Shown: positions 27,045 through 37,517, counted from the first letter of the stretch. The stretch is 64,000 nucleotides of DNA from Burkholderiaceae bacterium (GCA_919902775.1 CAKKRJ010000007.1:1-64000), one strand, 5' to 3'. Made by a program: numbers and translations. The notes: a model not told the origin generated them from the letters alone.

Positions 27045-27980
27045 TCAGTGCGCTCCGCGAAACCGCGTGAGCGACTGACGCCGAAAATCCGAGGGCTTCA
27101 TGCCCTTGATCTCCAGAAAGCGCCGGTTGAAATTGGCCACGCTGTTGAAGCCCACTTCGTAGCAGATGTGGGTGATTTGCTGGTCGGTGTCCATCAGCAA
27201 CTGGCAGGCACGGCTGATGCGCACACGGTTCACAAAGTCGGTGAAGGTGTTGCCTGTGGCCTTGCGAAAAAATCGGCTGAACCGGCTTTCGCTCATGTTC
27301 AATTCGGCCGCCAGCGCAGCAGCGGAATGCGACTCGGCCAGCTGCTCGGTGATGCGGCTGACCACGCTGTTGATGAGGTCGAGCGAAGTGTCGTCGTCAT
27401 CGCTTTGCAGCGGGGCACTGGAGAGCAAGCGGTAATCGTTGCACGCCGCCAGATCGGCCATGAATTCACAAAACGCCGTGAAACGCCGCAAGCCGTGGGC
27501 ACGCTTGACCTTGTGCCAGTGTGCGTGCGCGGTCTCGGACACGCCAAAAAACTCGATGCCGTGACGGGCCCGCTCCAGCAAAGGCAGGATGTCGCTCAAC
27601 TCGGGGATGGTCTGGCTGGCCTGCACCAGCGGATCGTGCGCGAACTGGATCACCAGATCGCGCTCAACCACGCCACCCTCCGGCGAGTCCATGGTGACCC
27701 AGTTGTGCGGCAGGCGCGGCCCCGTGAGCACCAATTGCCCCGGCTGGAAAGGCCCGATCCAATCGCCCACAAACACCTTGCCCGAGGTGGCCGTGATCAG
27801 GTGCAGCTCGTATTCGTCGTGGTAGTGCCAGCGCGCCAACGGGGTGGGAAAACCGTGCGCCAGGCAACGCACAAAACCCACCTCGCTGGACGGCTCGTAG
27901 CCCATGTTGGGCGAACGGACCAGTTCATGCTCCAGCTCGGGCTTGATCTGGCGGGGAACGGTGCGGGGGCGAACGGTCAT
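27045..27980 (-). CDS. AraC-family transcriptional regulator
   Basis: A 311-residue AraC/XylS protein. An N-terminal cupin-like sensing part (HYHDEYELHLITATSGKVFVGDW) is followed by a C-terminal double helix-turn-helix (about residues 205-305, ending ITHICYEVGFNSVANFNRRFLEIKGMKPSDFRR). It sits inside the sugar-alcohol operon between the DalD-like dehydrogenase and xylB, and most likely activates it in response to a polyol (inference). Confidence 0.92.
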   Translation of the reverse strand: MTVRPRTVPRQIKPELEHELVRSPNMGYEPSSEVGFVRCLAHGFPTPLARWHYHDEYELHLITATSGKVFVGDWIGPFQPGQLVLTGPRLPHNWVTMDSPEGGVVERDLVIQFAHDPLVQASQTIPELSDILPLLERARHGIEFFGVSETAHAHWHKVKRAHGLRRFTAFCEFMADLAACNDYRLLSSAPLQSDDDDTSLDLINSVVSRITEQLAESHSAAALAAELNMSESRFSRFFRKATGNTFTDFVNRVRISRACQLLMDTDQQITHICYEVGFNSVANFNRRFLEIKGMKPSDFRRQSLTRFRGAH

Positions 27981-28011
27981 GGCACGGTGCAGGGCGGTGG
28001 TTGGATGCCCG

Positions 28012-29421
28012 TCAGTTTGTCACAGCCGCATGGGTGCTGACAAAGTGGGCCACCCGATCATGTGCACGGCGCACCGCATTCACCAGCCGCGCGTCGCTGG
28101 CCAGCTCGCCCCACAAGTTGGCGTCGGCACAAAAAGCGGCCACCGGGTCGGCTGCCGCACACATCGCGTGCGCGACCTCGGGCTGCATGGCCTGGTCCTG
28201 GTAGGTGTAAGGAATCTGCCCGGCATGCCAGCGTTGCAAATAAGCCAAAAAGAGCGCCGGCAGCATGGCCACGCTCTCGATAGAACCGCCACGGGCCAGG
28301 CGTTCGCGGATGGTGGGCGCAATGAAGCCGGGCAGCTTGCTGAAACCGTCCATCGCCACGCGCTGGTTGGTGTCCTGAATGGCGGGGTTGCTGAAGCGGT
28401 CCAGCACCACATCGCGGTAACGGGGCAGGTCCAGCGGGCAAGGGTTCTCAGGCGTGTCCAGCACCGGGATCACGTCGTCGGTCACGTAGTCATAAGCGAA
28501 GCGGCGGATCACCGCGTCTTGCGTGCCTTCGTGGATGTAGGCATAGCCGACCAGCGTGCCGGCCCACGCGATGCAGCTGTGCGTGGCGTTGAGCAAGCGG
28601 ATCTTGGCTTCTTCATAGGCGTCCACCGAATCCACCATTTCGACGCCAACGCGCTCCCAGTCAGGGCGGCCAGCGATGAAGCGGTCTTCGATCACCCACT
28701 GGATGAAGCTCTCGGCCATCAGGGCGGCCGGGTCATCCTGGCCGGTGGCGGCCTTCACGCGCACCGCCACATCGGGTGTGGGCCGGGGCGTGATGCGGTC
28801 CACCATGGCATTGGGGCTGGTGGTGTTTTCCTGCACCCACTGCATCAGGCCGCTGTCGCCCAAGGCTTCGATGAATTGCAGCAAGCCGCTGCGTGAACGT
28901 TCGCCGTTGTGGCGCAAGTTGTCACAGTTCATCAGCGTGACCGGGCCCGCGCCCGCTTGCATGCGCGCACGCAACAGAGTGACCAGCCCGCCATACACGG
29001 TGTGGCCGGCACGGCCTGCTTTGAGCGCGTCCAGATCGGCACGCAAATCGGGGAAGCTGGCCCAGTCGAGCCGGTTCTGAGCGTCCAGGTAATAGCCCGC
29101 TTCGGTCACGGTGAAGCTGATGATGCGGGTGGCCGGATCGGCCCCCACGGCCACCAGGGGTGCCAGGTCGTCTTGATACGCCATGACGTGCTGGATGGAC
29201 GTGATGCGGGTGTAGCTTTTTTCGCCCTGGGGCGTCACGGTCTCCAGCGTGTAAGCGCCGCCTTGGGCTTGCAGCGCGGCAATGGTGTCGGGCATGTCGG
29301 GACGCAAATTGCCCCCGGCGATGCGCCAGCCCAGATCGCCCAGTTGGCGCAACTGGTGCACGTAAACGGCTTGGTGGGCGCGGTGAAACGAGCCCAGGCC
29401 CAGGTGCAGGATGGTGTTCAT
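28012..29421 (-). CDS. dalD: Mannitol-dehydrogenase-family enzyme, D-arabinitol 4-dehydrogenase-like
   Basis: A 469-residue long-chain polyol dehydrogenase, NAD-dependent. The start TILHLGLGSFHRAHQAVYVHQL is the family's nucleotide-binding turn. MNCDNLRHNGERSRSGLLQF and the catalytic Lys region YEEAKIRLLNATHSCIAW are also typical. D-arabinitol to D-xylulose fits best because xylulokinase is in the same operon; D-mannitol to fructose is the close alternative. ATG 29421 is used; the frame is open to 29463 without family residues. It follows the SDR gene by 43 bases. Confidence 0.85.
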   Translation of the reverse strand: MNTILHLGLGSFHRAHQAVYVHQLRQLGDLGWRIAGGNLRPDMPDTIAALQAQGGAYTLETVTPQGEKSYTRITSIQHVMAYQDDLAPLVAVGADPATRIISFTVTEAGYYLDAQNRLDWASFPDLRADLDALKAGRAGHTVYGGLVTLLRARMQAGAGPVTLMNCDNLRHNGERSRSGLLQFIEALGDSGLMQWVQENTTSPNAMVDRITPRPTPDVAVRVKAATGQDDPAALMAESFIQWVIEDRFIAGRPDWERVGVEMVDSVDAYEEAKIRLLNATHSCIAWAGTLVGYAYIHEGTQDAVIRRFAYDYVTDDVIPVLDTPENPCPLDLPRYRDVVLDRFSNPAIQDTNQRVAMDGFSKLPGFIAPTIRERLARGGSIESVAMLPALFLAYLQRWHAGQIPYTYQDQAMQPEVAHAMCAAADPVAAFCADANLWGELASDARLVNAVRRAHDRVAHFVSTHAAVTN

Positions 29422-29464
29422 GGTATGCAAATCAGCAAAAAAGGAAAAAGGCCTGAACAACAAG

Positions 29465-30199
29465 TCAGAGGTCGAACTGCGTGGGCATCATGACCACGTC
29501 GCGGATGGTCATGCCGCGCGGGCGCGTGAGCATGAACAACACGACTTGCGCCACTTCAGACGCCTCGAGCAAGCTGCCTTTGGCCTTGGCTTCGGCCAGT
29601 TTTTCGGCTGGCCAGTCGGCCAGCAAAGAGGTGATGACCGGCCCTGGCGAAATCGCGCCCATGCGGATGCCGTGCTTGAACACCTGACGGCGCGTGGTCT
29701 GTACAAAGCAATCGATGGCCCATTTGCTGGAGGCGTAAACGGGTTCCCAGGGCGTGGGGAAATGCGCCGCCAGTGAACTGGTGACGATGATGTCGCCCGC
29801 ACCGCGCGCGATCATGTGCGGCAACACGCCGCGCACGTTCTTCATCACCACGTTGATGTTCAGGTTGAGCATGCGGTCGATGGCGTCGTCTTGCGCGTCC
29901 ACCAGGTCACCGCCGACATACAGGCCCGCATTGGCGTGGAAGATGTCCAGCCGCCCGGCCAGCGCCAGGATGCGCTCGGGCAAGGCCGCGCATTGCGCCG
30001 GGTCCAGCAGGTCCAGCACCAGCGGCAAGGCGCTGGCCCCCAGGGTGGCGCAGGCTTTGTCCAGCGCCTGGGTGTCGCGGTCGATCAGCACCACGGTTGC
30101 GCCAGCGTTGACCATGGCCTGCGCGCTGGCCAAACCAATGCCCGATGCCGCGCCAGTGACGGCGGCCACTTGGCCGCTCAAAGCTTGTGTGAAATGCAT
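29465..30199 (-). CDS. Short-chain dehydrogenase, ribitol 2-dehydrogenase-like
   Basis: A 244-residue SDR. NAD-binding TGAASGIG (residues 16-23), NAG in IFHANAGLYVGG, catalytic Ser in IIVTSSLAAHF and YxxxK in YASSKWAID. The C-terminus GPVITSLLADWPAEKLAEAKAKGSL and TIRDVVMMPTQFDL closely match ribitol dehydrogenases. It probably oxidises ribitol or a related polyol to a ketose. The operon has only one kinase (xylB). ATG 30199 is chosen over 30232. Substrate unproven. Confidence 0.85.
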   Translation of the reverse strand: MHFTQALSGQVAAVTGAASGIGLASAQAMVNAGATVVLIDRDTQALDKACATLGASALPLVLDLLDPAQCAALPERILALAGRLDIFHANAGLYVGGDLVDAQDDAIDRMLNLNINVVMKNVRGVLPHMIARGAGDIIVTSSLAAHFPTPWEPVYASSKWAIDCFVQTTRRQVFKHGIRMGAISPGPVITSLLADWPAEKLAEAKAKGSLLEASEVAQVVLFMLTRPRGMTIRDVVMMPTQFDL

Positions 30200-30228
30200 G
30201 GTGTCGTGTTGTTGAAAGGGGCAAAGGC

Positions 30229-31284
<1,056 letters not shown>

Positions 31285-31306
31285 GGGATGTTCTTTTGAA
31301 AAAGGT

Positions 31307-32137
31307 TTACTTGACGGCACCAAAGGTCAGGCCTTGGACCAGTTGTTTTTGGCTGAACCAGCCGAAGATGACGATGGGCGCAATGGCCATGAGCGAAGCC
31401 GCCGAGAGCTTGGCCCAGAACAGGCCTTCGGGGCTGGAGTAGCTGGCGATCAGCGTGGCCAGCGTGCCGCCGTTGGCCGCCGTCAGGTTCAGGCTCCAGA
31501 AGGCTTCGTTCCAGCTCAGCACCAGACACAACAGGCCGGTGGACGCCATGCCCCCCATGGCCAGCGGCAGCAGCACCATGCGCACTTCTTGCCACAACGT
31601 GGCACCGTCCATGCGGGCGGCTTCCAGAATCTCGTGCGGAATGTCCTTGAAGTGCGAATACAGCATCCACACCATGATGGGCAGGTTGGACAACGTGAAG
31701 ACAATGATCAGCGCCAGCTGGGTGTCGAGCAACTGGCTCTTTTGCGCCAACACGTAAATCGGCACCAACGCACCCACGGCAGGCATCATCTTGGTGGACA
31801 GCATCCACATCAAAATATCTTTGGTGTATTTGCCTTTGATGAAGGCCATCGAGTAGGCCGCAGGCGCGGCGATCATCAGGCCCAGCAAAGTGGACACCAC
31901 GCTGGTGATGACCGAGTTCTTCGCGTAGAGCAAATAGTCGCTGCGCTCTTGCACTTCGTGGAAGTTGTCCAGCGTGGGCGTGAAGAACAATTCGGGCGGG
32001 ATGGCGATGGCCTGCAACTCGGTCTTGAACGCGGTCAGCAGCAGCCAGCCCAGCGGAAAAAACAGCAACAGGGCAACGCCCCAAGCGCCCAGCGTGCGCA
32101 GGGCGTAGGCGGGTGTGAAAGTGGATTGACGTGCCAT
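31307..32137 (-). CDS. Polyol ABC transporter permease (SmoG/MalG type)
   Basis: A 276-residue inner-membrane permease with about six helices. The coupling motif is EAARMDGATLWQEVRMVLLPLAMGG, matching the EAA-x3-G-x9-I-x-LP consensus. The N-terminus ends LLFFPLGWLLLTAFKTE and the C-terminus is short (QLVQGLTFGAVK), as usual for MalG-like partners. It is the second permease of the operon, 10 bases after the first. Confidence 0.92.
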   Translation of the reverse strand: MARQSTFTPAYALRTLGAWGVALLLFFPLGWLLLTAFKTELQAIAIPPELFFTPTLDNFHEVQERSDYLLYAKNSVITSVVSTLLGLMIAAPAAYSMAFIKGKYTKDILMWMLSTKMMPAVGALVPIYVLAQKSQLLDTQLALIIVFTLSNLPIMVWMLYSHFKDIPHEILEAARMDGATLWQEVRMVLLPLAMGGMASTGLLCLVLSWNEAFWSLNLTAANGGTLATLIASYSSPEGLFWAKLSAASLMAIAPIVIFGWFSQKQLVQGLTFGAVK

Positions 32138-32147
32138 GGGGGTGTGC

Positions 32148-33008
32148 TCACTTGTCCAGGTTTTTGCCGACCATGCGGATCATGAAAACGGCGGCGATGT
32201 TGGCCAGCAGCACAGCAAACAGCGCACCGGCCGAGGCCACACCGGCATCAAAGTTCAGCAGCGCTTGCTTGAAGATCAGGAAAGCCACGTTGGTGCTGGC
32301 GTCACCCGGGCCACCGCCGGTGGTGGTGTAAATTTCGGCGAACACGCTGAGCAAAAAGATGAGTTCGATCATCACCACCACCGCCACCGAGCGGCCCAGA
32401 TGGGGGATGTAGAGGTAGCGCAATTGCTGTCCGTAGTTGGCACCGTCCATGCGCGAGGCTTCGAGCTGCTCGCGGTTCATGCTTTGCAACGCTGTCATGA
32501 AAATCAGCGTGGCAAAGGGCAGCCATTGCCAAGACACCATGATGATCACGGACAACAGCGGAAAGTCGGTCAGCCAGTCCACCGGCGTCGCACCAAAGAA
32601 CATCCAGACCTGCGCCAGCACGCCGTACAGCGGGTTCATCATCATGTTTTTCCACAGCAAGGCGTTGACGGTGGGCATGACAAAGAAAGGCGAAATCAGC
32701 AGCACGCGCACCAAGCCGCGGCCTGCAAAGGGCTCGTTGATCAGCAAGGCAATCGCCACGCCCAACGCCACGGTGATGGCGATCACGCTGCCCAGCAACA
32801 CGAGGGTGTTGCCCACCGCTGTCCCAAACGATGGGTCGGTGATGAAGTATTCGAAGTTGTCCAACCCGACAAAACCGCTTTGATCAGGCTGCATCAGGTT
32901 GAAACGGATGACGCTGAAATAAATCGTCATCACCAGCGGAACGATCATCCACAGGAAAAGCGTGGCCACGGCGGGCGTCAGCAGCAAACGGGGAAGCAGG
33001 CGGTTCAT
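32148..33008 (-). CDS. Polyol ABC transporter permease (SmoF/MalF type)
   Basis: A 286-residue inner-membrane permease with six helices and the EAA loop EASRMDGANYGQQLRYLYIPHLG. TTTGGGPGDASTNVAFLIF is typical of sugar-alcohol MalF-like partners. It follows the binding-protein gene after a 162-base spacer holding REP-like sequence, which may lower its expression relative to the binding protein. Confidence 0.92.
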   Translation of the reverse strand: MNRLLPRLLLTPAVATLFLWMIVPLVMTIYFSVIRFNLMQPDQSGFVGLDNFEYFITDPSFGTAVGNTLVLLGSVIAITVALGVAIALLINEPFAGRGLVRVLLISPFFVMPTVNALLWKNMMMNPLYGVLAQVWMFFGATPVDWLTDFPLLSVIIMVSWQWLPFATLIFMTALQSMNREQLEASRMDGANYGQQLRYLYIPHLGRSVAVVVMIELIFLLSVFAEIYTTTGGGPGDASTNVAFLIFKQALLNFDAGVASAGALFAVLLANIAAVFMIRMVGKNLDK

Positions 33009-33060
33009 GGGGAGGTCTCGAGGCAGTCGAAAGTAGGGGCACGCAGGGGCGCTTAATTGT

Positions 33061-33165
33061 CATGGGGCTGGGCGCCGCCCCAGATGATGAAAGGCGCATT
33101 CGTGCGCAGGGGCGCACTCCCACAAAGTTCGCGTTTTGTGGGAGGCCGCCCCTGCGGCCGATGGC
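33061..33165. repeat. REP/BIME-like element in the operon spacer
   Basis: Two half-elements face each other: GGCGCATTCGTGCGCAGGGG...CTCCCACAAA (33093-33126) and TTTGTGGGAGGCCGCCCCTG... (33135-33165). The 18-base core GGCCGCCCCTGCGGCCGA (33144-33161) recurs exactly at 51149-51166. Each half folds into GC hairpins. It lies between the binding-protein stop and the first permease, where such elements protect upstream mRNA. Confidence 0.7.
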
Positions 33166-33170
33166 TGTGC

Positions 33171-34478
33171 TTACTTGTAGTAACCGGCTTTCTTCATTTC
33201 ACGCTCGGCTGCCACTTGGCTGGCCTTGAGGGCCGCGTCCACGGTGGACTTGCCTGCCAAGGCCGCGCTCATTTGCTGACCCACGGCAATGCCAATGGCC
33301 TGGAACTCGGGGATGGCAGCGAACTGCACACCCACATACGGGCTCTTAGGCAATGTGGAATCGTTGGGGTTGGCCGAGTCGATGGCGGTCTTCTCAGCCG
33401 AGGCAAAGCGTGCGGCCTTCAAGAAGTCGGCGTTGGCATACGTGCTCTTGCGCGTGCCGGTGGGCACGGTGCCCCAGCCGTTGGTCTTGCCAACCAAGTT
33501 GATGTAGTCCTTGGAAGTAGCCCAGCTGACGAACTTTTGTGCTGCGTCCACTTTCTTGGAACCTGCGGGAATGGCCAACGACCAAGCCCACAACCAGTTG
33601 GCGCCTTTGGGCGTTGCCATGGTCGGTGCTTGTGCAAAAGCCATCTTGTCGGCCACTTTGGACTGCTTGGGGTCGCTCACAAACGAGGCGGCGATGGTGG
33701 CGTCAATCCACATGCCGCACTTGCCAGAGTTGGTCAATGCCAGGATTTCGTTGAAGCTGTTGGCCGACGAGCCGGGAGGGCCGTAGTTTTTCAGCAAGTC
33801 CACGTAAAAATTGATCGCGTCTTTCCAAGGCTTGGACTCGAGCTGGGGTTTCCAGTTCATGTCAAACCACTGACCGCCAAAGGTGTTGACCAAGGTGGAC
33901 AGGAACGCCATGTTGTCGCCCCAGCCTGGCTTGCCACGCAAGCAGATGCCGTACACGCCGTTTTTAGGGTCATGCATCTTGGCTGCCAGATCTTTGATCT
34001 GTGGCCAAGTAGGGCGCTCGGGCACTTGCACGCCGGCTTTGTCGGCCAGGTCTTTGCGGTACATCAGCATCGAGCTTTCGCCGTAGAAGGGCGCGGCGAA
34101 CAGCTTGCCGTCCACGCTCAGGCCATTGCGCATGGCGGGCAACAAATCGTCCACGTCATAGCCAGCGTCGGTCTTGAGTTCTTGCAACCAGCCTTTTTTG
34201 CCCCAAATCGGGGTTTCGTACATGCCGATCGTCATCACGTCGAACTGACCGCCCTTGGTGGCGATGTCGGTGGTCACGCGCTGACGCAGCACGCCTTCTT
34301 CCAGGGTGACCCACTTGAGTTTGATGTCGGGGTTGGCGGCTTCAAAGTTCTTGCCGAGTTTTTGCATCTCGATCATGTGCCCGTTGTTCACGGTGGCGAT
34401 CACGAGTTCGGTGGCCGCTTGGGCCATGCCTGCGCTGAACAGCGCGGCCGAGAGAAGGGAAGCAAAACGAAATTTCAC
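33171..34478 (-). CDS. Periplasmic polyol-binding protein (SmoE type)
   Basis: A 435-residue extracellular solute-binding protein 1 family member. Signal peptide MKFRFASLLSAALFSAGMAQA, then ATELVIATVNNGHMIEMQKL, KWVTLEEGVLRQRVTTDIAT and FDVMTIGMYETPIWG, which match sorbitol/mannitol-binding proteins. The start is a GTG at 34478 with CAGGAG 7 bases upstream; there is no ATG for the mature reading. It is the first gene of the eight-gene sugar-alcohol operon. Sorbitol, mannitol, arabinitol or ribitol are candidate ligands. Confidence 0.93.
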   Translation of the reverse strand: MKFRFASLLSAALFSAGMAQAATELVIATVNNGHMIEMQKLGKNFEAANPDIKLKWVTLEEGVLRQRVTTDIATKGGQFDVMTIGMYETPIWGKKGWLQELKTDAGYDVDDLLPAMRNGLSVDGKLFAAPFYGESSMLMYRKDLADKAGVQVPERPTWPQIKDLAAKMHDPKNGVYGICLRGKPGWGDNMAFLSTLVNTFGGQWFDMNWKPQLESKPWKDAINFYVDLLKNYGPPGSSANSFNEILALTNSGKCGMWIDATIAASFVSDPKQSKVADKMAFAQAPTMATPKGANWLWAWSLAIPAGSKKVDAAQKFVSWATSKDYINLVGKTNGWGTVPTGTRKSTYANADFLKAARFASAEKTAIDSANPNDSTLPKSPYVGVQFAAIPEFQAIGIAVGQQMSAALAGKSTVDAALKASQVAAEREMKKAGYYK

Positions 34479-34509
34479 AATGGTCTCCTGGAGGGGAATG
34501 TTGTTGGCA

Positions 34510-34529
34510 CACGGTTGCACTCAACCGTG
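34510..34529. promoter_or_regulatory. Hairpin/dyad in leader of the polyol operon
   Basis: CACGGTTG-CACT-CAACCGTG, 8-base arms with a 4-base loop, lies about 20 bases upstream of the ribosome site of the binding-protein gene. It could be an operator or an mRNA 5' hairpin. Confidence 0.45.
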
Positions 34530-34571
34530 GTCACGAATTTTGATGATGTCTTGATTCGGGATTTATACAAA

Positions 34572-34582
34572 TTTGGACCAAA
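34572..34582. promoter_or_regulatory. Short palindrome in polyol operon promoter region
   Basis: TTTGG-A-CCAAA next to the AT-rich stretch TTGTATAAAT (minus strand). Possible regulator or promoter element; AraC proteins usually bind direct repeats, so assignment is weak. Confidence 0.3.
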
Positions 34583-34772
34583 CCTGTACGCACTTGCAGC
34601 AGATGACTAGGACTTTCCCCCATATCTGGTTGAAAGTTTGTGAAAATGGACCTTCAACATTTCGCGGCCTACCAACACCCGCCGGCCTGCGTGAACCCCA
34701 TGACCTGAGTCAAGAACAGCGCCCAGGATTTGGGTACAGTCGAAGCCTGTTTGTTCTCATTTAGGAGCCCCC

Positions 34773-35195
34773 ATGAAAATCTTATTGGCCGTTGACGGCA
34801 GCGACTACACCAAAAAAATGCTGGCTTACCTGACCACACACAGTGACTTGTTCAGTGCCAACAACAGCTACACCTTGCTGACCGTGCAAGCCCAGTTGCC
34901 CCCCCGCGCACGCGCCGCTGTGGGCAAGGAAACCGTGGAGACCTTCCACCGCGAAGAAGCCGAAAAAGTGCTCGGCCCGGTCACCAAGTTCTTGCTGCGC
35001 CATGGCATCGACGCCAAAACCGTGTCCAAAGTCGGGCACGCGGGCGAGATCATTTCCAAAACCGCCGACAGCGGCAAGTTTGACCTGGTGGTGATGGGCT
35101 CACACGGCCACGGCACGCTGGGCAACCTGGTCATGGGCTCGGTCGCCACCCAGGTGCTGGCGCACTGCAAAACGCCTGTGCTGCTGGTGCGCTGA
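34773..35195 (+). CDS. Universal stress protein UspA family
   Basis: A 140-residue cytosolic Usp. MKILLAVDGSDYTKKML is the first strand, and VVMGSHGHGTLGNLVMGSVATQVLAHCKTPVLLVR holds the G-2x-G-9x-G(S/T) ATP-binding pattern. ATG 34773 has an AGGAG site. It seems monocistronic, transcribed away from the polyol operon; the TetR gene converges. Induced stress role is known for the family, not shown here. Confidence 0.93.
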   Translation: MKILLAVDGSDYTKKMLAYLTTHSDLFSANNSYTLLTVQAQLPPRARAAVGKETVETFHREEAEKVLGPVTKFLLRHGIDAKTVSKVGHAGEIISKTADSGKFDLVVMGSHGHGTLGNLVMGSVATQVLAHCKTPVLLVR

Positions 35196-35218
35196 AAAAC
35201 CGGGCGCTCAGCCGTCGC

Positions 35219-35842
35219 TCAGCGCGCGCTCAAACCCTCGAAACAGGTGCTCATCACCAGATCGAGGATTTGCGCTTCGGTGTGCTGCTCGCCCATTTTG
35301 AGAAACTCCAGCACCGGGTCGCACGCCCGTGCGTACAGGGTGTAGAGCACCGCCACAGCGGGCAAAGCCGGGTTGATCCGGCCCTGGGCCTGGGCCGCTT
35401 CGATCCAGCCGCCCAGTGCATCGCTGACTTCCATCAAGGTGTCCATGTAGTCTTTGCTGGCCATCAAGGTGGCGCGCAGACTGGAGTTCTGGCTGGGCAA
35501 GGAGGGCATCAGGCCTTGCAACTTGAGGGCCATGGTCCAGCGGGTCACGGCCTTGAGCTTGTCCATGGCCGGCTGGTCAACCGGCAAGGACTGGATGAAC
35601 GCTTGCGCCTGGCGCATGGCGCTCACCATGGCCGCGCAGGCCAGGGCTTCTTTGCTGGTGAAATGCTTGTACAAGCTGGCTTTGGCAATGCCCACTTCGG
35701 CAGCGACTTCATCCACCGTCATCGCGTCAAATCCTTTTTCGGCCAGCAAGCGGTTCACCGACTGGATGATCGCTGTCTCCCGGGCGGCCAGCATTTGGAT
35801 CTTGAAGGACTTTTTGGGCGGGGTCTGGGCTGGGCTGGTCAT
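35219..35842 (-). CDS. TetR-family transcriptional regulator
   Basis: A 207-residue TetR protein. The helix-turn-helix is at about residues 20-65 (TAIIQSVNRLLAEKGFDAMTVDEVAAEVGIAKASLYKHFTSKEAL) and the rest is a ligand domain. The end SKDYMDTLMEVSDALGGWIEAAQAQGRINPAL resembles the TetR_C branch found near efflux or lipid genes. It lies 61 bases downstream of phoD on the same strand and could be a readthrough partner. Target unknown. Confidence 0.9.
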   Translation of the reverse strand: MTSPAQTPPKKSFKIQMLAARETAIIQSVNRLLAEKGFDAMTVDEVAAEVGIAKASLYKHFTSKEALACAAMVSAMRQAQAFIQSLPVDQPAMDKLKAVTRWTMALKLQGLMPSLPSQNSSLRATLMASKDYMDTLMEVSDALGGWIEAAQAQGRINPALPAVAVLYTLYARACDPVLEFLKMGEQHTEAQILDLVMSTCFEGLSAR

Positions 35843-35903
35843 GGCCAGATTTTAGCCTTGCAGATCAAAAAAAGACCGTTCAGTCGCGCCCTAGCCCCGT
35901 GCA

Positions 35904-37517
35904 TCAGGCTTTCTGCACCCCCGCCACCCCCGAACGGATGGCCCATTGCGCCTGCGTTTTGAGCGTGGCATCGGCTTGCGCCGGGAAGGTGGTGGTTCTG
36001 AATTCGGCGTGGATGCCCCCGGCTTGGACCTCCAGCAAGGTGTAGCCCCGCTCGTCTGAACGGGCGTGCACGATGTCGGGGTTGCTGCCCGTAATTTGCG
36101 CCAGCAGCTTTTCACCCATGCCCCGTGACGTGACCGAGGTGGTCACGATCTCGCTGGCCACGACGGGCGAGCGCTCGTCGTTGGGCTGCACGCGCAACTG
36201 GGCCGCCACGTTCATGTGCACATCACCGCCCAACACGACGACGTTGTGCAGACCGGCTTGCGCCACCGTGCCCAGCAGCCGGGCACGGGCTTGCGGATAG
36301 CCGTCCCAGCCATCGGTGAACGCGCTGCGTCCCAGCGGCGTGTGAATGCCGGTGGAGCTCATCTGGGTCGACTGGGCCACCAGTTTCCAGCGCCGGGTGC
36401 TGCGCGTCAGCCCGTCTGTGAACCATTGTTCCTGGGCCTGGCCCAACAAGCTGCGCGACGGATCGGCCAAGGCGTCACAGCCCACCACCACACGGCCACC
36501 GCCCCGGTTCGGGTCGGGACAAGCCTGGTGGTCGCGGTATTGGCGGCAGTCCAAGGTCCACAGATCGGCCAGCCGCCCCCAGGCCATGCTGTCGTGGATG
36601 CGCATCTGGCTGCGCTGGACGGGGTCGGGCCCCAGGCGCAGCGGCATGTGCTCGAAATAGGCCTGGTAGGCCGCGGCACGGCGGCGCAAAAACACCTGCG
36701 GGTCGGTGAAATGGCGGTCCAGGTCGTTGGCGTAATCGTTCACCACTTCGTGGTCGTCCCAGGTCATGGCCCAGGTGTGCGCGGCATGGCAGGCTTGCAA
36801 GTCAGCGTCTGTTTTGTATTGGGCGTGGCGGTCCCGGTATTCGTCCAGCAAGGTGGGCACGCCCCCCAGGTGCTGGCGCAGCCTGTACTGCGGGTTGGAG
36901 CTTTCATAGATGTAGTCGCCCACAAACAGCACCAGATCCAGCTCGCGCTGGGCCATTTCGCGGTGTGCCGCAAAGTAGCCCTGCTCGTAATGCTGGCACG
37001 ACGCCAGCGCGATGCGCAAGCGGTCCACATCGTCATTCACACCGGGGCTGGTGCGCGCACGCCCCACCGGGCTGCTGGCATTGCCGCACACAAAACGGTA
37101 CCAATACGGGCGCCCTGACTGCAAACCACTGGCCACCACATGGACGCTGTGGGCGCGCGCCGCATCGGTCTGCACGCGCCACTGGCGCACGGGCTGGCGC
37201 AGGGCCGCATCGGCAAACACCTCGCACACCACCGCAATCGGTTGCGCCTGCAGGGCCGCATCGGCCTCGGTGATGCGCAAACGCGTCCACAGCACCACGC
37301 TGCCTGGCTGTGGCTGACCACTGGCCACGCCCAAACTGAAAGGGTCCACCTGCCAACGTGGGCCTGTGGGCGCACCCGGCAAACGGGTCAGCGGCTGTGC
37401 CTGAGCCTGCGCCGCCGGCGTCAGCCAAGGCGACAGCGCCCATGCCAAGGCCACGCGGTGCCAATCGCGCCGGCTGAGCCCGGCCCGGGCGGCTGCTTCC
37501 TCTTCAAGTGTGTTCAT
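35904..37517 (-). CDS. phoD: PhoD-family alkaline phosphatase/phosphodiesterase
   Basis: A 537-residue secreted metalloenzyme releasing phosphate from organic phosphates. The twin-arginine signal GLSRRDWHRVALAWAL ends near TPAAQAQA. The N-terminal domain has DPFSLGVASGQPQPGSVVLWTRL. The catalytic core has LASCQHYEQGYFAAHREM, LVLFVGDYIYES, WAMTWDDHEVVNDYA and VLGGDVHMNVAA, all PhoD metal motifs. ATG 37517 gives the Tat signal; the longer frame to 37613 is rejected. It is divergent from the EamA gene. A Pho box was not identified. Confidence 0.93.
   Translation of the reverse strand: MNTLEEEAAARAGLSRRDWHRVALAWALSPWLTPAAQAQAQPLTRLPGAPTGPRWQVDPFSLGVASGQPQPGSVVLWTRLRITEADAALQAQPIAVVCEVFADAALRQPVRQWRVQTDAARAHSVHVVASGLQSGRPYWYRFVCGNASSPVGRARTSPGVNDDVDRLRIALASCQHYEQGYFAAHREMAQRELDLVLFVGDYIYESSNPQYRLRQHLGGVPTLLDEYRDRHAQYKTDADLQACHAAHTWAMTWDDHEVVNDYANDLDRHFTDPQVFLRRRAAAYQAYFEHMPLRLGPDPVQRSQMRIHDSMAWGRLADLWTLDCRQYRDHQACPDPNRGGGRVVVGCDALADPSRSLLGQAQEQWFTDGLTRSTRRWKLVAQSTQMSSTGIHTPLGRSAFTDGWDGYPQARARLLGTVAQAGLHNVVVLGGDVHMNVAAQLRVQPNDERSPVVASEIVTTSVTSRGMGEKLLAQITGSNPDIVHARSDERGYTLLEVQAGGIHAEFRTTTFPAQADATLKTQAQWAIRSGVAGVQKA

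Noticed and set aside
33057..34610. A 517-codon plus-strand open frame
   Set aside because: It is antisense to the polyol-binding protein and runs through the REP-like element; no family character.
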